A DNA stretch of 64,000 nt from Tahibacter sp042701255 (GCF_042701255.1 NZ_CP170554.1:744001-808000), one strand, 5' to 3'. Shown: positions 54,539-64,000, counted from the stretch's first letter. Translations and numbers: made by a program. Notes: generated from the sequence alone by a model not told the origin.

Positions 54539-55623
54539 TGCTATTCCCGTACATCTATGTGCCGCACCAGATGGAGAAGATGCAGGACTTCATCGACTTC
54601 ATTTTTTATGAGGTGTGGTGCAAGGCACCGATTGGCTTGGTCTTCCATCCGGACCTTTTTAACGGCAATCCGGAACTGAAGGATGTCATGGTCGAGTTTG
54701 GTTTTTCCGTGCAGGCGGCAGAGCGCGGAAAGGCATTTTATAAAGATGTGAAGTCAATTTACGATCTTTTCGCATCACTCTCACCGCGAGAAATTGAACA
54801 GTTCAAGCAGTGGTACCAGGGCAATAACGATCTGGAGAAGGTGTGCGCCAATGATCCAGCAGCACACCTCGCTCGTTACGCTGACATTGCCGTCAATCAC
54901 AATAAACTTGCCACCCAGCTTGGCGCGTTCTTCAAGGGCTTGTATTCGCAATCGCTGTTGGACCTTGCCGCACTCAGCGCCAAGATCGGCGACATCGACG
55001 AGCACTATCACGCTTTTGTGCAGACCAACAAGATTGGGAAGTGCCCGTTTTGCGGCATCAACGATTTGCTGGGCGAATACCACAACAAGCGCGAGGCCTA
55101 CGACCACTACCTGCCCAAGGCGCTGTACCCGTTCAATTCAATCAACTTTCGAAATCTTGTCCCAGCCTGTCACCACTGCAACAGTAGCTATAAGACCAGC
55201 AAAGACCCGGCCTACACACTCAAAGATCCCGCCGGAGCTGCTAACCGACGTGCTGTTTTCTACCCTTATAAAGCAGCACCGCATTCCATTGAGTTGCAAG
55301 TGGACCTACAGCATTCCGACATTGCCAGACTGACCCCGGCTCATATTACCCTGCAATTCGGCCCAGCGGCGATCGCGCAGGAAATTGACACTTGGAGGGA
55401 CGTGTACGGGATAGAAGAGCGCTACAAGTCGAAACTTTGCACGGAAGGCGATGGCAAAGCCTGGCTCACGCAGGTGCTGGATGAATGGAAGGAGCTGGGT
55501 AGAGATCCTCAAGATTTTCTGAAAACATTGGCATTCAACACCGAGAAACGCCCATTCACCGATTGCAATTTCCTTAAAGAACCTTTTCTCGACGCCTGCC
55601 GAAGGAAAGGGATATTCAACTAG
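54538..55623 (+). CDS. HNH endonuclease (Septu PtuB-like)
   Basis: The 361-residue protein has a C-terminal-half HNH core: CPFCGINDL (Cys 169, Cys 172), EAYDHYLPKALYPF (Asp 189, His 190), NLVPACHHCNSSYK (Cys 211, Cys 214), a zinc-stabilised ββα nuclease. The N-terminal part is helical and may contact the ATPase. The start codon overlaps the ATPase stop by one base (TGATG). As effector of the coupled pair it would cut DNA or RNA once activated. No damage is seen. Confidence 0.88.
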   Translation: MLFPYIYVPHQMEKMQDFIDFIFYEVWCKAPIGLVFHPDLFNGNPELKDVMVEFGFSVQAAERGKAFYKDVKSIYDLFASLSPREIEQFKQWYQGNNDLEKVCANDPAAHLARYADIAVNHNKLATQLGAFFKGLYSQSLLDLAALSAKIGDIDEHYHAFVQTNKIGKCPFCGINDLLGEYHNKREAYDHYLPKALYPFNSINFRNLVPACHHCNSSYKTSKDPAYTLKDPAGAANRRAVFYPYKAAPHSIELQVDLQHSDIARLTPAHITLQFGPAAIAQEIDTWRDVYGIEERYKSKLCTEGDGKAWLTQVLDEWKELGRDPQDFLKTLAFNTEKRPFTDCNFLKEPFLDACRRKGIFN

Positions 55624-55751
55624 GAGCGCTCTGCATGAGCGCGCAGGCCCACACCAGCCTTCCGGCACAAACTGGTTCCTGATTTCCCACATCACGCATC
55701 CAAGGTTGCGATGGCACAAGGCAGCGGCGGCGTGCGGACTGTTGAGGCGCG

Positions 55752-56330
55752 TTGAAAATTGATCAGCTAGACGGGATTGTGCGCGCGGAAAATTGAGCAG
55801 GGAGTCCCACCTAACCTGCATGGGTTTCGGCCGATGCGGGGTGACGAAGGTGCACGCCATGGCGATGTACGCGAAGGTCCGGCGGCTGAAGTTGTGGGAC
55901 GGGTTATCGATCAGTGAGATCGCGCGGCGAACGAGCCTGCCGCGCAATACGATCAAAGCGTGGCTGCGAGAACCCGCGCGGCGCGAGATGAAGTACGAGC
56001 GCACGCCGCCGAGCAAGAAGCTGGATGCATTCGAGGCGTGGCTGCGCCACGCGTTGGAAGTGGACGCGCGTCGGCCGCGCTCGCGACGCCGCACGGCGAG
56101 ACGCCTGCACGAGCAACTCGAGGCGGAGGGGTTTACCGGCCACTACTCGCACGTTACCGAGGCCATCCGGGCGTGGCGAGCACAGGCGGGCGCGGCCACC
56201 GCCCGGTCGGCCTATGTTCCGTTGACCTTCGCGTGTGGCGAGGGCCTTCCAGTTCGACTGGAGCGAAGAAGGAATCGTGATTGGCGGCAACTGGCGGCGG
56301 GTGCATACGCTGGTGCGCCCCACTGGACCG
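55752..56330 (+). mobile_element. IS21-family element remnant (left end and istA fragment)
   Basis: Terminal-type repeats TTGAAAATTGATCAG (55752-55766) and GGAAAATTGAGCAG (55787-55800) are typical of the multiple end repeats of IS21 elements. They precede an IstA start, MAMYAKVRRLKLWDGLSISE at 55859. The protein is interrupted by a +1 shift near GGG 56233-56236, after which AFQFDWSEEGIVIGGNWRRVH continues in another frame, and ends abruptly near 56330. IstB and the right end are missing, so it is dead. Confidence 0.7.
55859..56324 (+). pseudogene. istA: IstA transposase fragment, frameshifted and truncated
   Basis: The N-terminal helix-turn-helix of IstA is clear (LWDGLSISEIARRTSLPRNT then KAWLREP). 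A basic linker (RPRSRRRTARRLHEQLEAEG) leads to the beginning of the DDE domain (QFDWSEEG) reached only after a single-base shift. About 150 of some 500 residues remain. It belongs to the dead IS21 element at the right edge of the island. Confidence 0.7.
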
Positions 56331-56353
56331 ACCGACTCACCTCACCCGGCGAC

Positions 56354-56390
56354 AACACCGAAGTTTGTTTTTCGCACAAACTTCGGTGTT
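56354..56390. repeat. Perfect 15-bp inverted repeat at the island's right edge
   Basis: AACACCGAAGTTTGT and ACAAACTTCGGTGTT face each other around a 7-nt loop (TTTTCGC). It could act as a terminator in either direction or be a relic of the mobile DNA. A related imperfect repeat lies at 44817-44856. Confidence 0.6.
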
Positions 56391-56439
56391 AAACCCAGTC
56401 GGCCCGGATATTGCGCTCGTCGTCCGATTCCGCTTCGTC

Positions 56440-56456
56440 TGCACTATGATGGTGCA
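56440..56456 (+). promoter_or_regulatory. NtrC-binding site upstream of ntrB
   Basis: TGCACTATGATGGTGCA matches the NtrC consensus TGCACY-N5-GGTGCA exactly, 28 nt before the ntrB start. Such a site close to the start usually mediates autoregulation (often repression) of the ntrBC genes. Confidence 0.8.
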
Positions 56457-56483
56457 ACCGCCCCGAACCCGCAGCAAATCTCC

Positions 56484-57480
56484 GTGGATCTCGCGACGCT
56501 TTGGCCTCAGCTCAGCACGCCGGCGGTCTGTCTCGATGCGCAGCAGCAGTTGCAGGCGCCGAATCCGGCGCTGTGCGAACTGCTCGGGCTCGGCGCGCGG
56601 CGGCTGGAGGGGATGACGTTGGCGGGATTGGCGCCGGGGCGGGGAGAGCTCGTCGAGGCGTTCCGGCGCGTGCTGGCGGAGCAGCGGGTGGTGCAGTTGC
56701 GGGATTTCGCGCTCGTCGATGCGGCCGGCGCCACGGTCATGGTCAATCTGACCTTGAGTCCGTTGGCGGCGGGTGGCGCGGTGCTCGAGGCACATGCGCT
56801 GGTGCCGGCGGCGCGCGAATCGAACGCGCAATTGTCGGAGTCGCTGCGCGGCTTCGCTCATGAGGTGAAGAATCCGCTGGCCGGTCTGCGCGGCGCGGCG
56901 CAATTGATTGCGCGGCGTGTCGCCGACGACGGGGTCAAGGAGCTCGCCGGCATCGTCATCGCCGAGGCCGACCGTCTGACCCAGCTTGCGAATCGCCTGC
57001 TGCAGGGATCGGCCAGTCCGGCGTTCGCGCCGGTCAACATCCACGAAGTGCTCGAACGCGTCGCCTTGCTGCTGGCCTCGCAAGGGCAGGCGGCGATCGT
57101 GCGTGACTTCGATCCCAGCCTGCCGCATCTGGCCGGCGACGCGGACCGGCTGCTGCAGTTGTTCCTCAATCTCGGCCGCAATGCGCTGGAAGCCGGTGCC
57201 GAGCGCGTCGTGCTGCGCACGCGCGCCGAACATTCGGCACGCCTGCACGATCGCATCGTGCGCCTCGCGCTGCGCATCGACGTCATCGACAACGGCGGCG
57301 GTGTGCCGGCCGCGCTGTCCGACAATCTGTTTCTGCCGATGGTCAGCGGCCGGGCCGACGGCAGCGGGCTCGGGCTCGCGCTGTGCCGGGAAATCGCCGC
57401 CGAACACAGCGGCGCCTTGAATTACCGCAGTCGCAGCGGCGAGACCGTGTTCACCCTGCTGCTGCCGTACGGAGAATCCC

Positions 57481-57488
<8 letters not shown>
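56484..57488 (+). CDS. glnL: Nitrogen-regulation histidine kinase NtrB
   Basis: The 334-residue kinase has an N-terminal PAS domain (PAVCLDAQQQLQAPNPALCELLG in outline) and a dimerisation/phosphoacceptor helix with His 126 in FAHEVKNPLAGLRGAAQLI. The ATPase domain has NLGRNALEAG (N box), DNGGGVP and GSGLGLALCREI. It phosphorylates NtrC in low nitrogen under control of PII. GTG 56484 was chosen because residues before it belong to the island edge and lack similarity. Its last codons overlap the ntrC start by 8 nt. Confidence 0.93.
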
Positions 57489-58884
<1,396 letters not shown>

Positions 58885-59312
58885 AGCCCGGATCGCGATG
58901 GCTGGACCATGGGGTATCGGCTCGCCGTACCGTTCGTCCGTGGGACTGCAGGATTGCCGATTCGCATCACCGGATCCGCATCACCGGATTCGCGGCTCCC
59001 GGCAGTCGCGAAGTCCGGTCCACGTTGTCCGCGACCAACTCGTCGGCGGCCGACGACGGTGCGAGCACGATTACCTCTTGCCGGCCTCACGATCGCGCCG
59101 CGGCGGGCAGACCTCGATGCAGGTGCCGCCGTCGGCGCCGCGACGTGTCTTCAGTTGGCCATCCGGCACCTGCACGCGGGCGCGCTGCAGAAATTCCAGG
59201 TCGATTGAGCCACACTCGTCCTGCTGTCCGGCTCGGGGCGGCGGCAAGGTCGTCCCTTCGTTGCGGGCGACCTGCCGGTCGCCGGTCATTCCTCTACACG
59301 ACGATCATCCGC
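58885..59312. other. Intergenic stretch with a short tandem repeat
   Basis: About 430 nt after ntrC without a convincing gene. CGCATCACCGGAT occurs twice in tandem (58963-58975 and 58977-58989). A minus-strand frame at 59071-59289 (72 codons) has a suspiciously close AGAGGA before its ATG, but its composition (Arg, Pro, Gly) looks like random GC-rich DNA. Confidence 0.4.
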
Positions 59313-59780
59313 ATGACCGACATCCGTATCCGCGCGGCGACGCGCGACGACATCGCCTTCCTCGTCGACGCGAATGCGGCGATGGCGCAGGAGACCGAAG
59401 GCAAGACGCTGGACCGGGAGCGGCTCACGCGCGGCGTCGCCGCGGTGTTCGACGAGGCGCGTCGCGGTTTCTATCGCATCGCCGAGCACGACGGTCAGGC
59501 CGTGGGCTGCCTGCTCGTGACCTTCGAATGGAGCGACTGGCGCGACGGCGACTGGTGGTGGATACAGAGCGTCTACGTTCTGCCGCAGGCGCGCCGTCAC
59601 GGCGTATTCCGCGCGCTGTACCGCGACGTCGAAGCGGCGGCGCAGACAACGCCGGGAGTCATCGGCCTGCGCCTCTACGTCGAATGGGAAAACGAGCGCG
59701 CCCAGCGCACCTATCAGTCGCTGGGCATGGAGCAGGAGCACTACCATCTCTACGCGCGGCCGTTCGTCACGCTGGGTTGA
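59313..59780 (+). CDS. GNAT-family N-acetyltransferase
   Basis: This 155-residue protein has the GNAT fold in order: DIRIRAATRDDIAFLVDAN start, central strand with WWWIQSVYVLPQARRHGVFRAL, where Q/R-x-x-G-x-A-like VLPQARRHGVFRAL is the acetyl-CoA loop, and the late LRLYVEWENERAQRTYQSLGM motif that closes the active site. The substrate cannot be told; the latter motif is typical of N-acetyltransferases acting on small amines or protein N-termini. It stands alone. Confidence 0.9.
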   Translation: MTDIRIRAATRDDIAFLVDANAAMAQETEGKTLDRERLTRGVAAVFDEARRGFYRIAEHDGQAVGCLLVTFEWSDWRDGDWWWIQSVYVLPQARRHGVFRALYRDVEAAAQTTPGVIGLRLYVEWENERAQRTYQSLGMEQEHYHLYARPFVTLG

Positions 59781-60243
59781 GGTTCCCCCCGGCGGCCGGT
59801 CGGTGGCGACCGGCGCTACGGCCGGTCGATTGCTGTGGAGTTGTCACTGCTGTGACGCCGTCGTATGGCTGCGCGGCCGGCCTGCGACGGCGCATGGATC
59901 GCGCGGCCTGCAGTCGCGTGTCGGGCTGCGTCCGCTCGTGACGGATTCGCGAACTGGATGTCGAGCCAGCTCTGGCGGCGGAATACGTCGTTCGTAGCGA
60001 TTCATCGCTGCCGCATAGCCACGACGACGGCAGGTCGAACCGCACGGCGCTGCAGCCTGCATGTCCGTCAGTGCGACGTACCCGCGAGGAACTGAAACTC
60101 CGCGCGAGACGTGCGCTCGCGCGGAATCTGCCGGCCGGATTCATTCGACGTCATTGCGCGATCGGCGTTGCCGTTACGGAGCGCCAGACAGATGCTGCTG
60201 CTCGCTGCTCGCTGCTCGCTGCTCGCTGCTCGCTGCTCGCGCG
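59781..60243. other. Intergenic stretch with a heptanucleotide repeat
   Basis: About 460 nt without a clear gene. Near its end CTGCTCG is repeated six times without interruption (60198-60239), ending 5 nt before the folE stop. The rest shows only short frames of shadow composition. Confidence 0.5.
60198..60239. repeat. Six tandem copies of CTGCTCG
   Basis: Perfect heptanucleotide repeats lie immediately beyond the 3' end of folE. Since 7 is not a multiple of 3, copy-number changes could alter reading frames if any frame crossed it, but no coding frame clearly does. Confidence 0.85.
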
Positions 60244-60837
60244 TCAGCGCCGCGCGCTCATGACGAACTGCAGGAACTCGGCGCGCGTGCGCGCATCCTC
60301 ACGGAATACGCCGAGCATCTGGCTCGTCGTCATCGACACGCCGGTCTTGTGCACGCCGCGCGTCGTCATGCACTGGTGCGCGGCTTCGATGACGACGCCG
60401 ACGCCGCGCGGCTTGAGCACGTCCTCGATGCAATGGGCGATCTGCGCGGTCAGTTTTTCCTGCACCTGGAAGCGGCGCGCGAAACCTTCGACGACACGGG
60501 CGAGCTTGGAGATGCCGACGACCTTGTCGGTCGGCAGATAGCCCACGTGGGCGCGTCCGATGATCGGGGCCATGTGGTGCTCGCAGTGCGATTCGAACTC
60601 GATGTCGCGCAGCACGATCAGCTCGTCGTAGCCGGCGACTTCTTCGAACGTGCGCCGCAGATACTCGGCCGGGTCCTCGGCATAGCCCGAGAACCAGTCG
60701 CGATAGGCGTCGACGACGCGGCGCGGCGTGTCGAGCAACCCTTCGCGGGCGGGATCCTCGCCGGCCCAGCGCAGCAGGGTGCGGATGGCGGCTTCGGCTT
60801 CGGCGCGGTCGACGGGCTTGGCGGGGTCGTCAGTCAT
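60244..60837 (-). CDS. folE: GTP cyclohydrolase I
   Basis: The 197-residue enzyme opens the folate pathway by turning GTP into dihydroneopterin triphosphate. The zinc and catalytic elements are FESHCEHHMAPIIG and the later EAAHQCMTTRGV (Cys and His that bind zinc), with GISKLARVV and RFQVQEKLTAQIA in between. Length matches type IA FolE. Its start is 55 nt from the end of the HD-like gene on the same strand, so they may be one unit. Confidence 0.95.
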   Translation of the reverse strand: MTDDPAKPVDRAEAEAAIRTLLRWAGEDPAREGLLDTPRRVVDAYRDWFSGYAEDPAEYLRRTFEEVAGYDELIVLRDIEFESHCEHHMAPIIGRAHVGYLPTDKVVGISKLARVVEGFARRFQVQEKLTAQIAHCIEDVLKPRGVGVVIEAAHQCMTTRGVHKTGVSMTTSQMLGVFREDARTRAEFLQFVMSARR

Positions 60838-60892
60838 GAATGTGGCCTGCGGCGAACGGAACGGCGATTGTAGGCCGGATGCGCCGCGCGGA

Positions 60893-61966
60893 TCAGCGCA
60901 GGCTGCGCGCTTCCATCTCGCGCGTGAGCGTGCGCATGGCTTCGATGACGGCGTCGCCGCTGGTCGGCCGGCCCGCCGCGGCGACGCGCGCGCGCAGCGC
61001 CATGGTCAGTGCCTTGAGCGGTTGCGCGTTGGCTTGCTTGGCGCCGGAGAAGGCCTGACGACCGAGCTCGGAATTGAAGCGGTGCAGTTCGAAGAAGAAG
61101 CGTTCCTGGCCGTCGGTCAGGAAACCGAATACCGGCAGCGCCGACGCCGGGTCGCTGGTTTCGCGATGGCAGCGCATCTCGCGTTCCTGGCACAGGCGCA
61201 TGCCGGTTTCGACGAAGCGCGCGAACGGCTCGGCGACGTTGGCGGTATCGAGATCGGCCGCGACCAGCGCGAGCTCCAGCGCATGCTGCAGGGCCGGGTC
61301 GTCACGCCAGCCGGGCACGTGCTTGTCGAGCTTGGCGTCGAGCTTGGAGGCGAGCGCGCCGCCGCTCTGCACGAGATCGACCGAGTTGTATTCCCAGTCC
61401 TGTGCCGGCGGCCGCGCATCGAACGTGGAGCCGGCGATGGTCAGCTCCAGCGCGGTATAGAACGCGGCGTCCTGTCGGTGATCGAAGCCGGCCAGGTCGA
61501 GGATGCGGAAGCCTTCCTCGATGCTCGCGCGTTCGTTGCTGCCGACACCGGCGCTGTACAGCGGCGCTTCGCGCTGGCGCAGGTCGTGGCAGGCGGCGAA
61601 CAGGCCGAGCAACAGCCAGTCGTCGAGGCTCAGCGCCTGCAGCCCGGCCTCCTGCATCAGCCGCGCGATGCGGCTGTCGAAAATTTCCAGAATGTGGTGT
61701 TCGTTGTGGTAGGCATGGAAATCCTGCCCCCAGCTGCCGTGACGCACGGCCAGGCGTGCATAGGCCAGTTCCACGGCGGCCTCGGCGCGTTCGACGCGTG
61801 CCAGATCGCCGGTGCCGATCAGCGGCGCCAAGGCGAGACGACGGCGGGCCAGTGCGGCGCTGAGGCCCGGCGCCAGCGACGCAAGCAGGCGCCGCGCCTG
61901 GGCCACGTCCACAACGGAGCGTTCGGCGGCGTCTTCGGCAAACTCGCGTGGAAACGGCAGTATCAC
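60893..61966 (-). CDS. HD-domain-like phosphohydrolase of unknown function
   Basis: The 357-residue protein contains QDFHAYHNEHHILEIF followed about 60 residues later by LFAACHDLRQ. His-His and His-Asp pairs at that spacing resemble the metal site of HD phosphohydrolases. A further VAADLDTANVAEP segment may supply the last Asp. It is otherwise helical and soluble. The start is GTG 61966 with a weak site. A nucleotide- or cyclic-nucleotide-cleaving role is possible but unproven. It is upstream of folE in the same direction. Confidence 0.65.
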   Translation of the reverse strand: MILPFPREFAEDAAERSVVDVAQARRLLASLAPGLSAALARRRLALAPLIGTGDLARVERAEAAVELAYARLAVRHGSWGQDFHAYHNEHHILEIFDSRIARLMQEAGLQALSLDDWLLLGLFAACHDLRQREAPLYSAGVGSNERASIEEGFRILDLAGFDHRQDAAFYTALELTIAGSTFDARPPAQDWEYNSVDLVQSGGALASKLDAKLDKHVPGWRDDPALQHALELALVAADLDTANVAEPFARFVETGMRLCQEREMRCHRETSDPASALPVFGFLTDGQERFFFELHRFNSELGRQAFSGAKQANAQPLKALTMALRARVAAAGRPTSGDAVIEAMRTLTREMEARSLR

Positions 61967-62092
61967 GTGCGGCCAGGCCCTCCACCAGGCGGACCGCAGT
62001 ATATGTCAGCGCCGTGTCGGCGCCAGCGGTCGGACGGTCCGGTTTGCCGCCGCCGCAATGCCTCCGCGGTGGCCGCCGTCGTGCGGCCGGAT

Positions 62093-62764
62093 TCACAGCC
62101 AGCCCTTCTGCGCCATCGACACCGGGCTTTCGGTGCCGACGATGAAATGATCGAGCACGCGCACCCCGACCAGCGCCAGCGCTTCGCGCAGCTCGCAGGT
62201 GATCTCGCGGTCGGATTCGCTGGGTTCGGCCACGCCCGAGGGATGGTTGTGGGCGAAGATCACGGCCGCCGCGTTGTGGCGCAGGCAGGCGCGCACGACC
62301 TCGCGCGGATGCACGGCCGTGCCGTCGATCGTGCCGCGGAACATTTCCTCGAACGCGATGACGCGATGGCGGTTGTCGAGAAAGACCGCGGCGAACACTT
62401 CGTAGGGATAGTCGCTCATGCGCGTGCGCAGGAATGCGGCCGTGTCGCGCGGCGAGCGCAAGGTCGACCTGCGTTTGAGGTCGTTGCCGAGACAGCGCCG
62501 GGCGACTTCCAGTACGGCCTGCAGGCGGCAGCCCTTGGCCGGGCCGAGGCCGCAGAGTTCCGGCAGCGGCTCGGTACGCACGAACAGCGCGCGCAGTCCG
62601 CCGCTCTGCACGAGCAGCCGGCGGCCGAGGTCGACGGCGGTCTGCCCGCGGCTGCCGCTGCCGAGGAAGATTGCCAGCAGCTCCGCGTCGGACAGGGCCG
62701 CCGCGCCCTGACTCAGCAGTTTTTCGCGCGGCCGTTCTTCGACGGGCCATTGAGAGATGTTCAT
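62093..62764 (-). CDS. radC: RadC-family JAMM domain protein
   Basis: This 223-residue protein has the N-terminal helix-hairpin-helix (LPELCGLGPAKGCRLQAVLEVARR) and the JAMM metalloprotease-like motif HNHPSGVAEPSESD, with zinc ligands His, His and Asp. Length matches RadC. Despite the old name, a direct repair role has not been shown; members may be DNA- or protein-processing enzymes. ATG 62764 was chosen because the frame further upstream is antisense to coaBC. It is divergent from coaBC. Confidence 0.93.
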   Translation of the reverse strand: MNISQWPVEERPREKLLSQGAAALSDAELLAIFLGSGSRGQTAVDLGRRLLVQSGGLRALFVRTEPLPELCGLGPAKGCRLQAVLEVARRCLGNDLKRRSTLRSPRDTAAFLRTRMSDYPYEVFAAVFLDNRHRVIAFEEMFRGTIDGTAVHPREVVRACLRHNAAAVIFAHNHPSGVAEPSESDREITCELREALALVGVRVLDHFIVGTESPVSMAQKGWL

Positions 62765-62882
62765 GAGGCGTCCCTGCCGGCTACGTTGCGGCCCCAGCCT
62801 AGAGCGGCGGCGGCAGGGGCGCGCGCGTCCGGAGCGGGCTTTCCCGTAAGCTATCGCCGCTTGAACCGCTGAGAAAATTCCG

Positions 62883-64000
62883 ATGAGCGTGACAGGATTG
62901 GCCGGCAGACGCGTGCTGCTCGGCGTGACAGGAGGCATTGCCGCGTACAAGGCCGCGGAGCTCGTGCGGCGCCTCGGCGACGCCGGCGCGCAGGTACGCG
63001 TGGTTCTGACCGAGAACGCGGCGCGCTTCGTCACAGCGCTGACCTTCCAGGCCCTGTCGGGCAATCCGGTGCGGACCAGCCTCTGGGACGAGCACGCCGA
63101 GGCGGCGATGGGCCACATCGAGCTGGCGCGCTGGGCCGAGGACATTCTCGTCGCGCCGGCCAGCGCCGATTTCCTGGCCCGTCTCGCTCATGGCATGGCC
63201 GACGATCTGCTGACGACCTTGTGTCTGGCCAGTGCGGCGCCGCTGCACGTGGCTCCGGCCATGAACCAGCAGATGTCGGCCAATCCGGCGACCCAGGCGA
63301 ATCTTGCACTGCTGCGTTCGCGCGGCATCGGCGTGTTCGGACCGGCCGCCGGTTCGCAGGCCTGCGGCGAAGTCGGCTCCGGCCGGCTGCTCGAACCGCA
63401 CGAGCTCGTCGCGGCACTGGCCGCGACGCACGAGCTGCGCCTTCTGGCCGGTCGTCATGTGCTGATCAGCGCGGGTCCGACCTACGAAGACATCGATCCG
63501 GTGCGCTTCCTCGGCAACCGCAGCTCCGGCCGCATGGGTTTCGCGATTGCCGACGCCGCAGTCGCGGCCGGCGCCGAGGTCACGCTCGTGGCCGGTCCCG
63601 TGCACCTGGCCACGCCGGCCGGCGTGCGGCGCGTCGACGTGCGCAGTGCGCGCCAGATGCATGCGGCGGTGATGGCGGCGGCCAGCGAGGTGGACGCCTA
63701 CATCGCGGCGGCTGCGGTCGGCGATTTCCGGCCGCTGGAAGTGGCCGCGCACAAGATCAAGAAACGCGGCGACGGCGGCATGACCCTGGAGCTGACCCAG
63801 AACCCCGACATCCTGGCCGACCTCGCCGCATTGCCGCGCCGGCCGCTGCTGATCGGCTTCGCCGCCGAGACCGAGCAGGTCCAGGCGCATGCGCGCGCCA
63901 AGCTCGAACGCAAGCGGCTGGATCTCGTCGCGGCCAATCAGGTCGGCGGCGGTCTGGGCTTCGAGTCCGAGGACAACAGCCTGACCCTGATCAGTGCCGA
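62883..64000 (+). CDS. coaBC: Phosphopantothenoylcysteine decarboxylase/synthase CoaBC (partial)
   Basis: The gene runs off the window after about 372 codons. The N-terminal CoaC (flavoprotein decarboxylase) domain has RRVLLGVTGGIAAYKAAEL, catalytic APASAD with His in MGHIELARWAE, and PAMNQQM. The C-terminal CoaB (ligase) domain begins LAGRHVLISAGPTYEDIDPVRFLGNRSSGRMG and includes KIKK and the Lys-Asp-type AAETE. It makes 4'-phosphopantetheine precursors for coenzyme A. ATG 62883 gives the normal start. Confidence 0.95.
   Translation, partial: MSVTGLAGRRVLLGVTGGIAAYKAAELVRRLGDAGAQVRVVLTENAARFVTALTFQALSGNPVRTSLWDEHAEAAMGHIELARWAEDILVAPASADFLARLAHGMADDLLTTLCLASAAPLHVAPAMNQQMSANPATQANLALLRSRGIGVFGPAAGSQACGEVGSGRLLEPHELVAALAATHELRLLAGRHVLISAGPTYEDIDPVRFLGNRSSGRMGFAIADAAVAAGAEVTLVAGPVHLATPAGVRRVDVRSARQMHAAVMAAASEVDAYIAAAAVGDFRPLEVAAHKIKKRGDGGMTLELTQNPDILADLAALPRRPLLIGFAAETEQVQAHARAKLERKRLDLVAANQVGGGLGFESEDNSLTLISA

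Noticed and set aside
44817..56390. Integron attC sites at the island edges
   Set aside because: The right copy ends GTTAAAC, which fits the simple site, but the left partner sites (RYYYAAC) are absent, elements are too short, and no integrase or cassette array is seen.
59071..59289. 72-codon minus-strand gene
   Set aside because: The ATG is only a base or two from AGAGGA, the product is Arg/Pro/Gly-rich with no similarity, and it lies in otherwise non-coding DNA.

Overview
The window is a GC-rich (about two thirds G+C) proteobacterial chromosome segment, most likely a gammaproteobacterium near the Xanthomonadales/Lysobacterales. The basis is family resemblance: TonB receptor, CrbS/CrbR-type signalling, NtrBC, DUF2167 and DUF6438 proteins, and a secreted hydrolase ending in an IFxNxFD-like tail. 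The placement is inference. Almost every stretch is coding. Several genes that are otherwise intact carry a single-base frameshift in a short homopolymer, so either the assembly has small indel errors or several genes are freshly broken.

Region 1 (1-3212) is a compact selenocysteine cassette: the end of selA, selB, the tRNA-Sec gene selC directly abutting the selB stop codon, and selD. Region 2 (3256-17326) is centred on short-chain acid and 3-hydroxybutyrate use. It has a GntP-type permease, a TonB-dependent receptor, a transporter-fused hybrid histidine kinase resembling CrbS, a LuxR-type response regulator resembling CrbR, 3-hydroxybutyrate dehydrogenase and a lipoprotein-type 3-hydroxybutyrate-oligomer hydrolase with two frameshifts. 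A PARG-like macrodomain protein, a DUF6438 protein, a DUF3606 protein and a secreted protein of unknown function lie among them. Region 3 (17539-24011) holds a protein of unknown function, a DUF2167 membrane protein, a YadGH-like ABC exporter, and an overlapping pair of a caspase-fold protease and an alpha/beta hydrolase.

Region 4 (24034-33131) is the most striking part. A single leftward operon, rtcB - unknown gene - rtcA - hen1 - pnkp, combines the two bacterial RNA-repair systems (RtcB/RtcA and Pnkp/Hen1). The divergent gene rtcR encodes the sigma-54 activator with a CARF sensor. A near-consensus sigma-54 promoter lies about 310 nt before rtcB. The predicted transcript starts at a roughly 93-nt segment whose two ends pair perfectly over 9 bp, which suggests a small structured RNA carried by the operon leader. 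Palindromes between the promoter and rtcR are candidate RtcR sites.

Region 5 (33331-44062) is ordinary chromosome: SH3-type and SPFH/band-7 proteins, an XRE/MmyB-type regulator with a perfect palindrome upstream, small membrane and Q/N-rich proteins, a truncated beta-propeller gene, an aldo/keto reductase and a large secreted lipase-like hydrolase. Region 6 (44062-56400) is a horizontally acquired defence island of visibly lower GC. It contains decayed DNA, a complete IS3-family element with terminal repeats and a 3-bp duplication, an IS5-family remnant, a type I restriction operon hsdR-hsdM-hsdS translationally coupled to an AAA ATPase and an HNH nuclease (a Septu-like pair), and an IS21 remnant. 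Region 7 (56440-64000) returns to the core genome: an NtrC-binding site, ntrB-ntrC, a GNAT acetyltransferase, folE, an HD-like protein, radC and the start of coaBC.
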